Source: Diadophis punctatus similis
Lineage: Eukaryota; Chordata; Lepidosauria; Squamata; Dipsadidae
Length of the DNA: 64,000 nucleotides
NCBI GenBank assembly: GCA_023053685.1
Contig: JALIGW010000059.1
Location: forward strand, 3,047,501 to 3,111,500
Direction: 5' to 3'
Shown: in pieces, positions 1 through 10,027 of the stretch
Layout: each line of letters starts with the position of its first letter
Position numbering within the stretch: position 1 is the stretch's first letter
The notes under the pieces: generated by a model
What the model was told of the DNA's origin: nothing
Seen by the model: only the letters and a program-made list of their open reading frames with translations
The model's database searches: none
Translations under genes and position numbers: made by a program

Positions 1-52
1 GTATAGTGACCATGCGGGGGAATTAGGGGATATAGGCCTGTTCCTTTCAGCC

Positions 53-526
53 ATGCAAGAACGATTTGAGGACAGAACACAGATGCAGCAGGTGGAGGGG
101 GAATTGCTAGCTGCCCGGCAACGTGGTAGGCCAGTGGTCGAGTATATAAAGGAATTTCAGCGGTTGTCAGGAAAAGTGAGGGGTTGGCCGGAACAGTTGA
201 TGGTACACCAGTTTAAATCTGCCCTCGACCATGCCTTACAGCAGGCATGTGTGACCCGTGGTTTGCCACCCCGTTTGGCGGCATGGGTCCAGGCAGCCAC
301 CGAGATCGATGTAGAGCTAAGGAGAGATGACCGACCCAGAGAGGACTGGCCTATACGGGGCCAGAGATTACCAGAGCGGCCCGGAAGGTCTAGCATGATG
401 ACACAGCCACCAGCCCCACCCCCCTCCACAACCTCTGCAACATCACCCGCAAAAAACGGACCAGCACGGGCTCCGATGATGTTTTCGATGCAGGAAGCCG
501 GGTCATCGAGCAATGGAATGTTCTGA
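53..526 (+). pseudogene. Gag capsid-region remnant, gypsy B
   Basis: An open segment of 157 codons resembling the capsid part of gypsy Gag: a charged N-terminal helix, then a stretch around VVEYIKEFQRLSGKVRGWPE typical of retrotransposon capsid domains, then a Pro/Ser/Thr-rich tail. No zinc knuckle is visible before the frame ends at 526. The true N-terminus lies before the window or in another frame. Gag would build the particle that carries element RNA. The following 140 bases continue gag-pol linker sequence in a different frame (513-716), which suggests a frameshift. Confidence 0.6.
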
Positions 527-666
527 AGCGAGCCCTATGGCGTCCACCAGAACACAGGGATGCAGGTGGGGCACAGTGAGGAAGAGCACCAGGAAACCCC
601 TGGAGAAGACGTGGGGAGCGCAACAAATGAGTTGTCCTATCCCTGGGGAAAACGAATCCATCCCGA

Positions 667-1128
667 ATGAAGGGGAGACATCCAGCGGTAGCGAAGACTG
701 GGGGGGGGGAGTCTGACCCCATGGTAAGTAAGGCTATCAAACCCTTTCTAATTCCGGTTGTTCTAACAGTGGGAAGGCGTCGCAAGTGCAAAGCCCTCGT
801 GGATTCGGGATGCACTCGTTGCCTCATGAGCGCCACAACGGCGGCCAAATTAGGGGTGGGATTACACCAGTTAATACACCCCATCCATTTTGAACAGATG
901 GACGGGTCATTGTTAGGAGGTCAACCGGCGACACATATTACTGAGCAGATCATCTTAGAGATAGGACCCCACCGAGAGCTTATACGGTTTGTTGTGGTTC
1001 CAAAAATCACGGAGGAGGTCATGCTGGGCCTAGCCTGGCTCGATAAGTGGGGTCCAACAATCTGGTGGGGAGGGGGTTGCAGGCATCTGAGAATTGGGGT
1101 AGGCCCTGACCCGCCCCCATATGAGTAA
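667..1128 (+). pseudogene. Aspartic protease, gypsy B
   Basis: Encodes the retropepsin-like protease of the polyprotein. The active-site signature ALVDSGCTRCLMS is readable near codon 45, and the flap/C-terminal motif VMLGLAWLDKWGP follows about 70 residues later, the spacing usual for gypsy proteases. The frame opens near 667 in the preceding gag-pol linker and stops at 1128, before the RT. The linker to RT has an in-frame stop around 1232, so the polyprotein is not continuous. Protease assignment is secure from the motifs; the exact ends are not. Confidence 0.75.
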
Positions 1129-1245
1129 CACACAGAGGGGGTTGGGGTTAACCGAGTGGCAGAAGAGGGCCCCGAGAAGGCGGCAGGGTTCCCTATGGTG
1201 TATGATGACCTAAAAGAGGTGTTCAGCGAATGAGAATGTGACAAC

Positions 1246-3147
1246 TTGCCTCCCCACCATGCCACCAACTGCGCTATTGAAATCATTCCAGGGGCAACCT
1301 TACCAAAACCGAAAATGTACTCGATGACCCCCCAGGAGCTAGCGGAGATGAGGGATTATGTAGAAAAAAACCTAAAACAAGGCTTTATACAACCAGCTAG
1401 GTCAAGAATAGCGGCTCCGGTCCTGTTCAGGGAGAAGGAGGATGGGGGGGGGGTTATGCCTCTGCATTGACTTTCGGGGGATCAACGCAGTGTGTGTGTA
1501 ACATATGTACCCCCTACCGTTGATGAAGGACATGTTGGCCCACTTGGCGGAGGGTAGAATCTTTATGAAGTTGGATCTTCGGGAGGCATATCATAGAGTT
1601 CGGATTAGGCCTGGCGATGAGTGGAAGACGGCATTCAACTGTCCTCTAGGGAGTTATCAATTCAGGGTAATGCCGTTCGGCTTACAAGGAGCACCTGCTG
1701 TTTTTATGCAGCTTATTAATGAAGTGTCAGCATTCCAAGAAACACCCCCAACAAAATAAAACTCTGAGGCCAGAAGTTCCTCAAAGTTCTAATTTATTAG
1801 AGATGCCATGTTGGCAACATCTGGGAAAACCCGAATCTGAAAGCTTCCAGGTTTTCTCCACCCAAACGAAAGTTCAAGTCCCTGCCCAGCACCCACACGT
1901 CCATCACACAATCCAATCAGGCACCATCCAAAACTGAAGATGCCTCCCAGTCACTTCATCCCAGCTGCCGGGCACAGCGGCCTTGACTTTCTGGAAAGAA
2001 TGCTATTTAGACTACTACATATCACCTACTCCATATAATCCCCCCCTCCCATTTTCCCACAGTCGTAAATGTGGCAGGCCTGAATACAAAAAGGTAAAAG
2101 ATGGCTTCCAGGCCTGACACGAAGTGCTGCAGGAACATCTGTATAATGGTGTACTCGTGTACCTGAATGACATTTTAATCTACACAAAAACTTAGAGGAA
2201 CATGTTACCTTGGTGCGTCAGGTCTTAAGTAAACTATTAGCCGCTAAACTCTATGTCAAATTGTCCAAATGTGAATTCCACAAATCGCAGTTGGACTATT
2301 TGGGGTTCCACATTTCTCCGAAGGGTGTAGAAATGGACCTCGTGAAGGTAAAGGCCGTTTTGGACTGGCAGGCCCCAAGGACACATAAACAACTGCAAAG
2401 CTTCTTGGGGTTTGCAAATTTTTACTGCTAGTTCATCCCATCCTTTGCCCACGTGGCTCTCCCATTAACGGATCTGCTGTGGACCAAACAGTTAGCCAGG
2501 AAGCCACGTCCGGGTCACCCTGTGCAGTGGACCCTAGCCTGTCAGCAAGCTTTCAAACACCTGAAAGCGTTGTTCTCAAGAGAGCCAGTACTCAAACATC
2601 CAGACCCCACCAAGCCGTTCGTTGTGCAGGCAGATGCCAGCGACGTGGCGGTGGCAGCAGTTCTTTTGCAGAATAACAAGGGGGGAAGTTTGCAACCATG
2701 TGCGTACACATCCTGCAAATTGAATGACACTGAATGCAAGTGGGCATATGGGAGAAAGAGGCGTTTGCGGTTCAGTGGGCCTTGCTGACATGGAGACACC
2801 TGCTGGAAGGTGGGGGTTTGCCCTTTGAGGTCTGGACGGACCACAAGAATCTAGAGGCCCTCCAAACCCCATGTAGGCTCTCGCCCAAGCAGGTCAGGTG
2901 GGCATTATATTTCCGGCGCTTTAATTTCCGGTTGAAATATATACCCGGAGGGAGAAACTTTTTGGCAGATGCCCTGTCCCGTAAACCACAATATGCCAGT
3001 GACCGGGATGAGGTAGTGCAGGCTATAATTCCAGCATCACCACCAGCGGGAAGTCCAGCACAACAGACAGCAGGCACCGCTTGGCTGAAAGCACAGGTGA
3101 TAGACATAACCCGGGACATTCAGCAGGCGCTTCTGACCGATGAGTAG
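1246..3147 (+). pseudogene. Reverse transcriptase - RNase H, gypsy B, interrupted
   Basis: RT fingers and palm are readable at 1246-1724 ([36 protein letters not shown]) and continue after the solo LTR at 2120-2431. The catalytic box, at 2160-2171, reads YLND instead of YxDD, so one metal-binding Asp is replaced by Asn. RT connection and RNase H follow at 2453-2788 and 2734-3147, with ADASDVAVAAVLLQ, a frameshift near 2740, then WEKEAFAVQWALL, WTDHKNLEAL and the closing DALSRKPQ. Other breaks are a frameshift near 1460 and a stop at 2431. The gene is dead. Confidence 0.8.
1725..2119. mobile_element. Solo LTR inserted in RT of gypsy B
   Basis: A 395-bp segment beginning TGTCAGCATTCC and ending GGCCTGACA, an LTR-style TG...CA with inverted ends. 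It is flanked by TGAAG (1720-1724) and CGAAG (2120-2124), a 5-bp duplication with one mismatch. The RT reading resumes exactly behind it. A related sequence starts at 63539. The autonomous parent is not in the window. Confidence 0.75.
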
Positions 3148-3189
3148 CTTCAAACCAATAAACATACACTCAGTCATAGGGACAGTCTG

Positions 3190-3459
3190 GTGTGGAAAAG
3201 TTCCAAGGTATACGTACCCAACGACCTCCGGCTCGAGGTGCTGCGACGTTGTCATGATGTCCGCGTAGCCGGACATTTCGGATTTCTCAAGACCTTACAT
3301 CTGACAAATGGTCAGTTCTGGTGGCCCTGGCTCAAGAGAGACGTCAAGAATTATGTGCACAGTTTAATTTAATTTAATTTATTGTATTTCTATGCCGCCC
3401 AACTCCCGAAGGACTCAGTTGCGTAACCTGTGCCACAATGAAGAAAAAAACGGGCAAAG
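3190..3459 (+). pseudogene. Integrase N-terminal zinc-finger region, gypsy B
   Basis: The integrase HHCC domain is recognisable: LRRCHDVRVAGHFGFLKTL supplies the two His, followed by FWWPWLKRDVKNYVHS. A LINE tail (3364-3420) then interrupts it, and the frame resumes as VTCATMKKKTGK at about 3421-3457 with the final Cys. Immediately after, at 3460, the LTR of gypsy A begins. The catalytic D,D-35-E core that should follow is missing from the window. Integrase would insert the cDNA; this copy cannot. Confidence 0.7.
3364..3420 (-). mobile_element. LINE 3' tail fragment (L2-like)
   Basis: A run of TTTAA repeats followed by TATGCCGCCCAACTCC, the reverse complement of the GGGCGGCATA-plus-tail end seen on the L2-type LINEs at 16088-16161 and 62960-63140. 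Only the last 50 or so bases of the element are present. It splits the integrase zinc finger of gypsy B. Confidence 0.55.
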
Positions 3460-4156
3460 TGTTGTGCCTTGCCCGCGTCCAGCGCAGATGATGGAGGACC
3501 CGGAGGACGTGGAGCCGCTCATGGTGCAGCAGTACCAGCCCATGTGCCTGGCACCGGAGTCGGCCAGTGATGAAGACTCGGTGCCAGAGCAGGACGATCA
3601 GCCAGGACCTTCTGCACCTGCGCAGCAGAGTGAATCATCAGGGGACGAAGAGCCTCTGCTGGATGCTAGGGCTCGTAGAGCAGCCAGCAGACAGGACTGG
3701 CTTAGCAAGCGTAGGTCTCCTCAGAGGTAGCACTGAGGGCTAATTGGGCCACGCCCTTCAGTGCCTATATTAGTCCGGCGCAGTCAGCGATCAGTGCTGA
3801 GAACAACATCTGTGATCTGCGACCACATTCAGAGTTCTGTTTGCATCGGAGTCCGGCTTGGAAATCTTGTATTTGGAGAAAGCAGCTTCTGGAAGGCTTA
3901 TTCCGGGAAGCCAGCCAACTTGTGAGATAAGAAGAGATTTAATGGGTATTTGTTTTGAACATTTGAATGTTTGGTTATTAACCCCCAAAGAACCAAAGGA
4001 ATTTTATTCCCCGAGACTCTCCTATTGTTTGTTTATGGACTTTTAAAACCCCTGCGCTTTTACTAAGAACCCTCATTAGTAAAAGGACCCTTTTTGCTTT
4101 AATAACAAACGGTTGCGTGTGTGTGTTTCTGTGGGTTGCGGTGCTGGGTCACAACA
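3460..4156 (+). repeat. 5' LTR of gypsy A, with core promoter and internal ORF
   Basis: Runs from TGTTGTGCCTTGCC to GGGTCACAACA (697 bp). Its left end aligns with the solo LTR at 25688 (TGTTGTGGCCAGG). A short acidic ORF occupies the first 270 bp and stops at 3730. About 20 bp later comes GCCACGCCC (3750-3758), then the TATA-like TATATTAG near 3767 and GAGAACAAC near 3799; the same three blocks recur in the LTRs at 25688 and 56047, marking the probable Pol II start. The ORF may be the tail of a longer reading frame or a genuine LTR-encoded peptide. Confidence 0.75.
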
Positions 4157-4202
4157 GTTTGTTCTCAGCCCAAACTGACCACACACAAGCCGAGATAGCA
4201 CC

Positions 4203-5162
4203 ATGGAGCAGCTTCGGGATGAGAATGCTCAACTTCGGCAGCAGCTGGCAATCATGAACGCTCAGTTGACGATGCAGCAAAATCAGTTGGCAGCAGCTGC
4301 TCCTGTTTTGGCTCCCGCCCAAAGGTCACGCTGCCCGATAGCCATGCCGGATAAGTTCCATGGAGACGAGGCTATGTTCCCGGCGTTCCTGGGCCAGTGC
4401 CAGCTGTTTATGTCTCTGAGGCCAGAGGATTTCCCCCACGACCGGGACAAGGTGGGGTTTGTAATTAGCTTGCTGTCTGGAAATGCAGCACGTTGGGCCA
4501 CCCCTCTACTGGTCCAGAACAGTCCCCTCCTCCAGGACTTCGGGCGTTTCTGTACCCATTTGGAGGAGATGTTCGCTGACCCAATTAAGGCCCAGACAGC
4601 GTGCAGGCAATTAAGGCAGCTGAGGCAAGGCCGGAGAGCACTCAGGGAGTACATCAGCGAATTCCGTCTCCTCAGCCAAGACTCGGCCTGGAACGAGGCT
4701 GCGTTGTTGGATGCCTTCCAGGAGGGCTTGGCAGACAGCATCCAGGATGAGCTGGCACGCGTGGACATTCCTGCAACCACCCAAGAACTGGTGTGGCTCT
4801 GCCTCAAAATTGATGCCTGGTTGCAAGGGAGGAACGCGTGCCGTGCTGCTCCGGCGCCTCTCGCGCCACCTGAAGTCTCCGCTGTTCCGGCTCCACGACG
4901 TGCTGCTCAGGCACCTCCTGTTTCCCGTGGACTTCAGTCGGCCCCGGCTCCCCGTGACGAGCCTATGGCCCTTGGCGCTGTTCGGCCCCGCTTGACCGGC
5001 GCGGAAAAGGACAGACGCAGGGCAGGGGGGTTGTGTCTGTATTGCGGCGACCCGGGCCATTTCGCTCGCTCGTGCCCTAGGAAGGGTCGGGGGCCCACCG
5101 CTTCTGGTCCTGCTCCACTGTCCCAGCCGTCGCCGTCGGGAAACGGCCAGCACCCGGCCTAG
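4203..5162 (+). CDS. Gag polyprotein, gypsy A
   Basis: Uninterrupted 319-codon Gag. Residues 1-31 form a heptad-rich coiled coil ([15 protein letters not shown]). The capsid domain covers about 45-215, with [19 protein letters not shown] and the helix pair around [11 protein letters not shown]. Residues 215-270 are Pro/Ala-rich. A CCHC zinc knuckle, [14 protein letters not shown], lies at about 277-290 and would bind element RNA. ATG at 4203 is the first in frame after the LTR and fits the family start. It ends in the -1 frame-overlap with pol. This layout matches Sushi-type Gag, the ancestor group of PEG10 and RTL1. It is the best-preserved gene of this element. Confidence 0.85.
   Translation: MEQLRDENAQLRQQLAIMNAQLTMQQNQLAAAAPVLAPAQRSRCPIAMPDKFHGDEAMFPAFLGQCQLFMSLRPEDFPHDRDKVGFVISLLSGNAARWATPLLVQNSPLLQDFGRFCTHLEEMFADPIKAQTACRQLRQLRQGRRALREYISEFRLLSQDSAWNEAALLDAFQEGLADSIQDELARVDIPATTQELVWLCLKIDAWLQGRNACRAAPAPLAPPEVSAVPAPRRAAQAPPVSRGLQSAPAPRDEPMALGAVRPRLTGAEKDRRRAGGLCLYCGDPGHFARSCPRKGRGPTASGPAPLSQPSPSGNGQHPA
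5138..5144 (+). promoter_or_regulatory. -1 programmed ribosomal frameshift heptamer GGGAAAC
   Basis: G GGA AAC sits with its first G as third base of a gag codon, exactly the X XXY YYZ phasing needed for -1 slippage. The -1 frame entered here stays open through the gag stop at 5160-5162 into the protease frame at 5213. The same heptamer is used by PEG10 and Sushi-type elements (established knowledge). Downstream GC-rich sequence could supply the stimulatory structure. Confidence 0.8.
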
Positions 5163-7103
5163 CGGAAACGCTGGGTCGGGCAAGCACACCCAAGGACTCC
5201 GGCTCGGCTGACGTGGATCCCGGTCCTCCGCTGCATCTGTTATTGGACACCAAGGTCTTCATTGACCACCGGGCCCGAGGGATCTCCGCACACGCCTTGG
5301 TGGACTCCGGGGCAACCACCAATTTCATCGACGAGGCGTTCGCCCGGCATCTCGCCATCCCCTTGTGCCCCGTGGACCCGCCGATGAGGGTGGAAATGAT
5401 CGATGGCCGGGTGTTGCTGTCCGGTCCGATCAAGGCCATCACGCAGCCGGTGCGCCTGTGCATTGGACGGCACGAGGATGCCATCCAGTTCTATGTGACG
5501 TCGGGACTCCATTTCCCCCTGGTTCTCGGACTGGCGTGGCTGCGCACCCACGACCCTCGGATTGTATGGTCCCAGAACTTTATTGCTTTCCCTAGTCTAC
5601 AGTGTGTGGACCATACGCACCAGGTTGGCGCGGTACCTGACCCTCCAGACATTTCACTCCTGGCTGACTTTTCGGACTTTGCCGACGTGTTTAGTGAAAA
5701 GGAGGCGGACCAGTTGCCCCCGCACCGGCCCTACGATTGCCCCGTGGACCTGATCCCCAACGCTCCACTCCCTGTGGGACGTCTCTACTCAATGTCGGAA
5801 CCCGAACTGGCCGCACTGTGAGACTTTATCGATAAAAACCTGGCCAGGGGTTTCATCCGACCCTCCTCGTCGCCCTTGTCTGCCCCCGTCCTCTTCGTCA
5901 AGAAGAAAACTGGGGACTTGCGCCTGTGCTGCGATTATAGAAAGCTGAACGCCATCACAGTGCGCAACCGGTACCCGTTGCCCCTCATCCCAGGAGTTGA
6001 TGGAACGCCTCCGCTCGGCGACCATCTTTACCAAACTTGACTTATGCGGTGCCTATAACTTGGTGCATGTTCGTGAGGGGGACGAATGGAAGACTGCGTT
6101 CGGGACCCGCTACGGTCATTTTGAGTATACGGTCATGCTGTTCGGCTTGACCAACGCTCCGGCTGTGTTCCAGCATTTCATGAACGATATCTTTAGGGAT
6201 TTGCTGGACCAGTTCGTTGTCGTTTACCTGGACGATATTATGATTTATTCCACGTCCCGGAGCAGCCACGTCCAACACATCCACCAAGTCCTGCAGTGGC
6301 TGCGAGACCACCAGCTGTACGCTAAATTGGAGAAGTGTCAGTTTTTCCAGACAACCGTGGATTTCCTGGGCCATCAGATTTCGCCGGAAGGCATCGCCAT
6401 GGACCGTGGCAAGGTCGAGGCCCTGAAAACCTGGCAACCCCCGCGCCGGGTGAAGGACGTTCAGCGACTCCTGGGGTTCGCGAACTATTACAGGACCTTC
6501 ATTCTGGGGTTCGCCACTCTGACCGCGCCTCTCACTCGACTGCTGCAGAAACAAGTCCCTTTCCGGTGGGGCGATTCCGAACAACAGGCATTCAAGACCC
6601 TCATGGATGCCTTCATGCAGGAGCCGATCCTCAAGCACCCAGACCCTTACCACCCCTTCGTCGTGGAGGCAGACACGTCCGACATTGGCGTGGGTGCCGT
6701 CTTGTTACAGACCCGGGAAGATGGCGGTCATCTATTCCCCTGCGCCTATTACTCACGGAAATTAACCCAGTCGGAGTGCAACTATACCATCTGGGAGAAG
6801 GAGTTGCTGGCCATCAAGACGGCTTTCGAGACCTGGCGGCACCACCTCGAGGGGGCTCGACATCAAGTGGAGGTGCGCACGGACCACAAGAACCTGGAGT
6901 TCTTACAGACGGCCAGGAAGCTCAACCAGCGCCAGATACGCTGGTCATTCTTTTTCTCCTGCTTCAATTTTCGCATTACGTACATCCCGAGCGGCCGGAA
7001 TCAGCAGGCGGATGCGCTGTCCCGCAAGCCGGAGTATGCCCAAGCCCAGGACCCGCTGCCGCCCCGGACGGTCCTGCCCGCCGAGTCCTTCGTGGCTACC
7101 CTG
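5145..7103 (+). pseudogene. Pol (protease - RT - RNase H), gypsy A
   Basis: Protease shows [17 protein letters not shown] near 5300 and [12 protein letters not shown] near 5525. RT follows: [29 protein letters not shown], the catalytic YLDD at 6235-6246, then connection and RNase H with VVEADTSDIGVGAVLLQ, WEKELLAIKTAF, VRTDHKNLEFL and DALSRKPEYA. Two lesions kill it: an in-frame TGA at 5819-5821 inside RT and a one-base insertion near 5993 (ccaggagttg) that shifts the frame. From 5997 the reading is open to the junction at 7103, where gypsy B sequence takes over. Few lesions for its length suggest a fairly recent copy. Confidence 0.85.
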
Positions 7104-7490
7104 TCCACTAAATACCTTAACCTAACAGTGCCTTGCAAAAAGCTCGCACCCAAATACATTGGACCGTTTCCGATAATAAAGGTCATAAACCCAGTCACTG
7201 TCTGTTTACAGCTCCTGCTGATATTAGGAAAGACACACCCAGTCTTCCACTGTAGCCTCCTATGTCCTGTCAGGACGTCTCCATTGCGGAGCACCCCGGC
7301 CCTTCCGCCTTCCCCTGTTGACATGGAGGGGAGCAACATTATGAGGTGGAAGAGGTCCTGGATGCTCATTGGCATCGGGGCCGCCTACAAGACCTCCTAC
7401 TATGGAAGGGGTACCCGTTGTCAGAGGCGTCCTGGGTACCTTGCCAGGACGTGAATGCAGCCCGGTTGGTCACTAGATTCTATTGAAAGA
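7104..7490 (+). pseudogene. Integrase C-terminus (GPY/F) and chromodomain, gypsy B
   Basis: Begins at the junction with gypsy A. LSTKYLNLTVPCKK then LAPKYIGPFPIIKVINPVTV is the GPY/F module at the end of chromovirus integrases, closely matching the equivalent part of gypsy C at about 52.4 kb. After a frameshift near 7330 a chromodomain is readable at about 7338-7487 (start HYEVEEVLDAHW, aromatic core LLLWKGYPLSEASW) ending in TGA. The chromodomain would steer integration to marked chromatin. Open reading through both modules from the RNase H of A is accidental. Confidence 0.75.
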
Positions 7491-7588
7491 ACCTGGCCAA
7501 GCCAGGGGCCGGGGTTATGCGGGTTTACTGACCTACCTTACTGTGGCTTTTGTTTTCCAGACGCCGGCTTCGTGGTAGGGGGGCCGCA

Positions 7589-8285
7589 TGTCAGCCCTGG
7601 CACGCCAGAGCTGCCATTCCGGCAGTGATGGGCGAGACAGATGCTGAAAGGTCGAGCTGCTCCTGTAGCTGCCACTCAGCTGAGAGGCGGGCTGGAAGTA
7701 GCTGATGTTCGGGGCCTGCGCAGACGAGCCCAGGCGTCTGACAAGACTGGGCTGGAGTCAGGACTAAAGCAGATCTCGCTGTGAGCTAATTACTGGGTCT
7801 GTGAGTTAATTGCATGGCTGGGAGGGTGGAATTAGCAATAGCAATAGCAATAGCACTTAGACTTATATACCGCTTCATAGTGCTTTACAGCCCTCTCTAA
7901 GCGGTTTACAGAGTTCAGCATATTGCCCCCAACAATCTGGGTCCTCATTTTACCGATCTCAGAAGGATGGAAGGCTGAGTCAACCTTGAGCCGGTGAGAT
8001 TTGAACAGCTGAACTGCAGCTAGCAGTCAGCTGAAGTAGCCTGCAGTGCTGCACTCTAACCACTGCGCCACCTCGGCTCATTATTGAAGGGTGGAGTCGC
8101 GGGGTGGAGCGTGGGAGCCTTTAAAACGGTGGTAGGGAGCACTGAGCTAGAGCTGACAATAAATTCACTTCGTTTGCACTGGGTGATTGTTGGAGCGTGC
8201 CGGAGCATGGAAAGTAAAGGCATTACAACCACGAAGAACAGTTGTCTGGCGTTTTCCTTATACTGCGCCATTCCGGAACCTGACA
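7589..8285 (+). repeat. 3' LTR of gypsy B with nested SINE
   Basis: Starts TGTCAGCCCTGGCACG, ends CGGAACCTGACA, so both ends carry the inverted TGTCAG/CTGACA. A purine run (GGTAGGGGGG, 7574-7583) just upstream is the polypurine tract. Removing the 248-bp SINE leaves about 449 bp. It does not resemble the LTR at 3460, which shows that the left and right halves of the 3.4-8.3 kb block come from two element families. Confidence 0.7.
7832..8079 (-). mobile_element. tRNA-derived SINE
   Basis: Read on the minus strand it begins GAGCCGAGGTGGCGCAGTGG. The Pol III A box TGGCGCAGTGG (8060-8070) is perfect and a B box GTTCAAATCTC lies at 7996-8006. The body ends in a tail of TGCTAT repeats at 7832-7855. 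It looks like a widespread squamate SINE (recognition, not verified). It is inserted in the 3' LTR of gypsy B. Confidence 0.8.
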
Positions 8286-8645
8286 ATTCCTTTTAAGATG
8301 AAAATGGATGAAATTACTAAGGGTAATTCATTGAAATGACAAAGATCATTCAGTGATATTGTTTTTGTGATACAGATAGTCCTCGAGTTAAGACCGTTCA
8401 TTCAGGGGCTGTTCCAAGTTACAACGGTGCTAAAGGAGGGACTTGCAACCACTTCTCAAAGTTCGCTAAGACTTTCTGATAAATGGTTTTGGGTAATGAA
8501 AGCTTCAGTCTGCACAGGAAGCTTTCAGTTGACTTGACTGTTACCCCTCTTCTCATTGGATTCAGCCCAGGAGTGGGTTCCGGATTGTGTTACTGCCGGT
8601 TTGCTCAGGGATGCGCTTCGCACGGCCACGCATGCGCAGTATGTT
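8286..8645. other. Interval with a MITE fragment
   Basis: No gene. At about 8370-8470 there is a diverged start of the MITE family seen next door (ATAGTCCTCGAGTTAAGACC). The rest is unassigned, single-copy-looking DNA. Confidence 0.4.
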
Positions 8646-9038
8646 TACAGGTAGTCTTCGACTTACAACCGCAATTGAGCCCAAAATTTCTGTTGTTGAG
8701 ACATTTGTTAAGTGAGTTTTATCCCATTTTGCAACCTTTCTCGTCACATCTGTTAAGTGAATCACTGCAGTTGATAAGTGAGTAACCCAGTTGTTAAATG
8801 AATCTGACTTCCCCATTGACTTTGCTTGTCAGAAGATCACAAAAAATGATCACATGATCCTGGGAATAGCAACAGTCATAATATGAACCAGTTGCCAGGC
8901 ATCTGAATTTTGATCACATGATCATGGGGATGCTGCAAAGGTCGTAACTGAAAAACGGTCATAAGTCACATTTTTCAATGCTGTTGTAAACTTTGAACGG
9001 TCACTAAACAAACTGTTGTAAGTCGAGGACTACCTGTA
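8646..9038. mobile_element. TA-flanked MITE, copy 1
   Basis: Begins TACAGGTAGTCTTCGACTTA and ends TAAGTCGAGGACTACCTGTA, terminal inverted repeats of about 20 bp with TA at both ends, as in Tc1/mariner-like elements (superfamily inferred from TA). No ORF. Confidence 0.75.
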
Positions 9039-9202
9039 CTACCCTTCCAATAGTAGCAGTCCAGCCTAGGAGCTGTGCAAAAGGAATAAAAGTCATTTAT
9101 TCATAAGCCAAAGCTGTCCAATCCTTCTATCCCTGAAACCTGTTCATAAAAACATTAATACTGAAATGAGAAAATAATTCTGTGCAGCATAAGAGACTAG
9201 GG

Positions 9203-9582
9203 TACAGGCGAGTCTTCGACTTACGACCAGTTGCTTAGCAACCATTCAAAGTCACGATGAACCTCCCATGGGGCTATTGGCGACATGGATCTGAAGTTCT
9301 GACAGTCACCCCACCCCTGCAGTCACATGACCAAACTTTGGTCACTTGGCAGCGCATCCACATTTACAGTCCTTTGCAGAGGCCCAGGGTCACGTGACCA
9401 GTTTTATAATGGTCATAGCAAATCACTGGTTCGCTTAACAACCATCGTGTTTTGCTTAAAAACTGCTGCAGAAAAGGTCTTACAATTGGATCAGTCACAT
9501 GACCAATTTGTTTTATGACTATCGTGATTTATGACCTTGACGGGCAGGCTCCATTACAGTCGTAGGTCGAGAACTACCTGTA
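9203..9582. mobile_element. TA-flanked MITE, copy 2
   Basis: Same family: TACAGGCGAGTCTTCGAC at the left, CGAGAACTACCTGTA at the right. More diverged inside than its neighbours. No ORF. Confidence 0.7.
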
Positions 9583-9650
9583 TAAACGTCCATATGTGAA
9601 AAGCAGTATAAGTGAAAGTGAAAAGGTGAAAGGATCAACAATAATCCAAT

Positions 9651-10025
9651 TTCAGGTAGTCCTCGACTTATGACCACAATTGAGCCCAAATTTCTGTTGG
9701 TAAGCGAGATGGATGTTAAGTGAGTTTCACCCCATTTTATGACCTTTCTTGCCACAGTTGTTAAGTGAATCGCTGCATTTAAGTTAATAACATGGTTGTT
9801 AAGTGAATCTGGCTTCCCCATTGACTTGGCTTGTCAGAAGGTAATCACATGACCCTGGGACGCTGCAACTGTCACAAATATGAACCAGTTGCCAAGCATC
9901 CAAATTTTGATCATGTGACCATGGGGATGCTACAATGGTTGTAAGTGTAAAAAACAAGTCACTTTTTTTTGTGCTGTTGTAACTTCAGTCACGAAACGAA
10001 TGTTGTAAGTCAAGGACTACCGGTA
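9651..10025. mobile_element. TA-flanked MITE, copy 3
   Basis: Left end TTCAGGTAGTCCTCGACTTA, right end AAGTCAAGGACTACCGGTA. The interior repeats the family phrases GAGCCCAAATTTCTGTTG and GACCATGGGGATGCTAC. The left TA has mutated. Confidence 0.7.
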
Positions 10026-10027
10026 TA

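Larger units (their letters stand above)
3460..7103 (+). mobile_element. Ty3/gypsy element A, 3'-deleted (Sushi-like chromovirus)
   Basis: A complete 5' LTR (3460-4156), a 46-bp leader, an intact gag, a -1 frameshift site, then protease, RT and RNase H. At about 7103 the sequence switches to the integrase C-terminus of gypsy B, so integrase and the 3' LTR of A are lost. CAAAG at 3455-3459 is the likely left target duplication. Gag resembles the Sushi-ichi group from which the PEG10/RTL family derives (family knowledge). No convincing tRNA primer site follows the LTR. Confidence 0.8.
1..8285 (+). mobile_element. Ty3/gypsy element B, composite and interrupted
   Basis: A chromovirus-type gypsy element running off the left edge. 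In order one reads gag, protease, RT, RNase H and the integrase zinc-finger region (to 3459), then, after foreign DNA, the integrase C-terminus, a chromodomain and a 3' LTR (7104-8285). Four later insertions break it: a solo LTR (1725-2119), a LINE tail (3364-3420), gypsy A (from 3460) and a SINE in the 3' LTR. The integrase catalytic core is absent. The order is seen directly; the explanation, a deletion joining gypsy A at about 7103 to the integrase C-terminus of B, is inferred. The 5' LTR lies outside the window. Confidence 0.8.

Noticed and set aside
7996..8070. tRNA gene on the minus strand
   Set aside because: A and B boxes are present, but they belong to a 248-bp SINE with a repeat tail; no cloverleaf with anticodon arm is evident.
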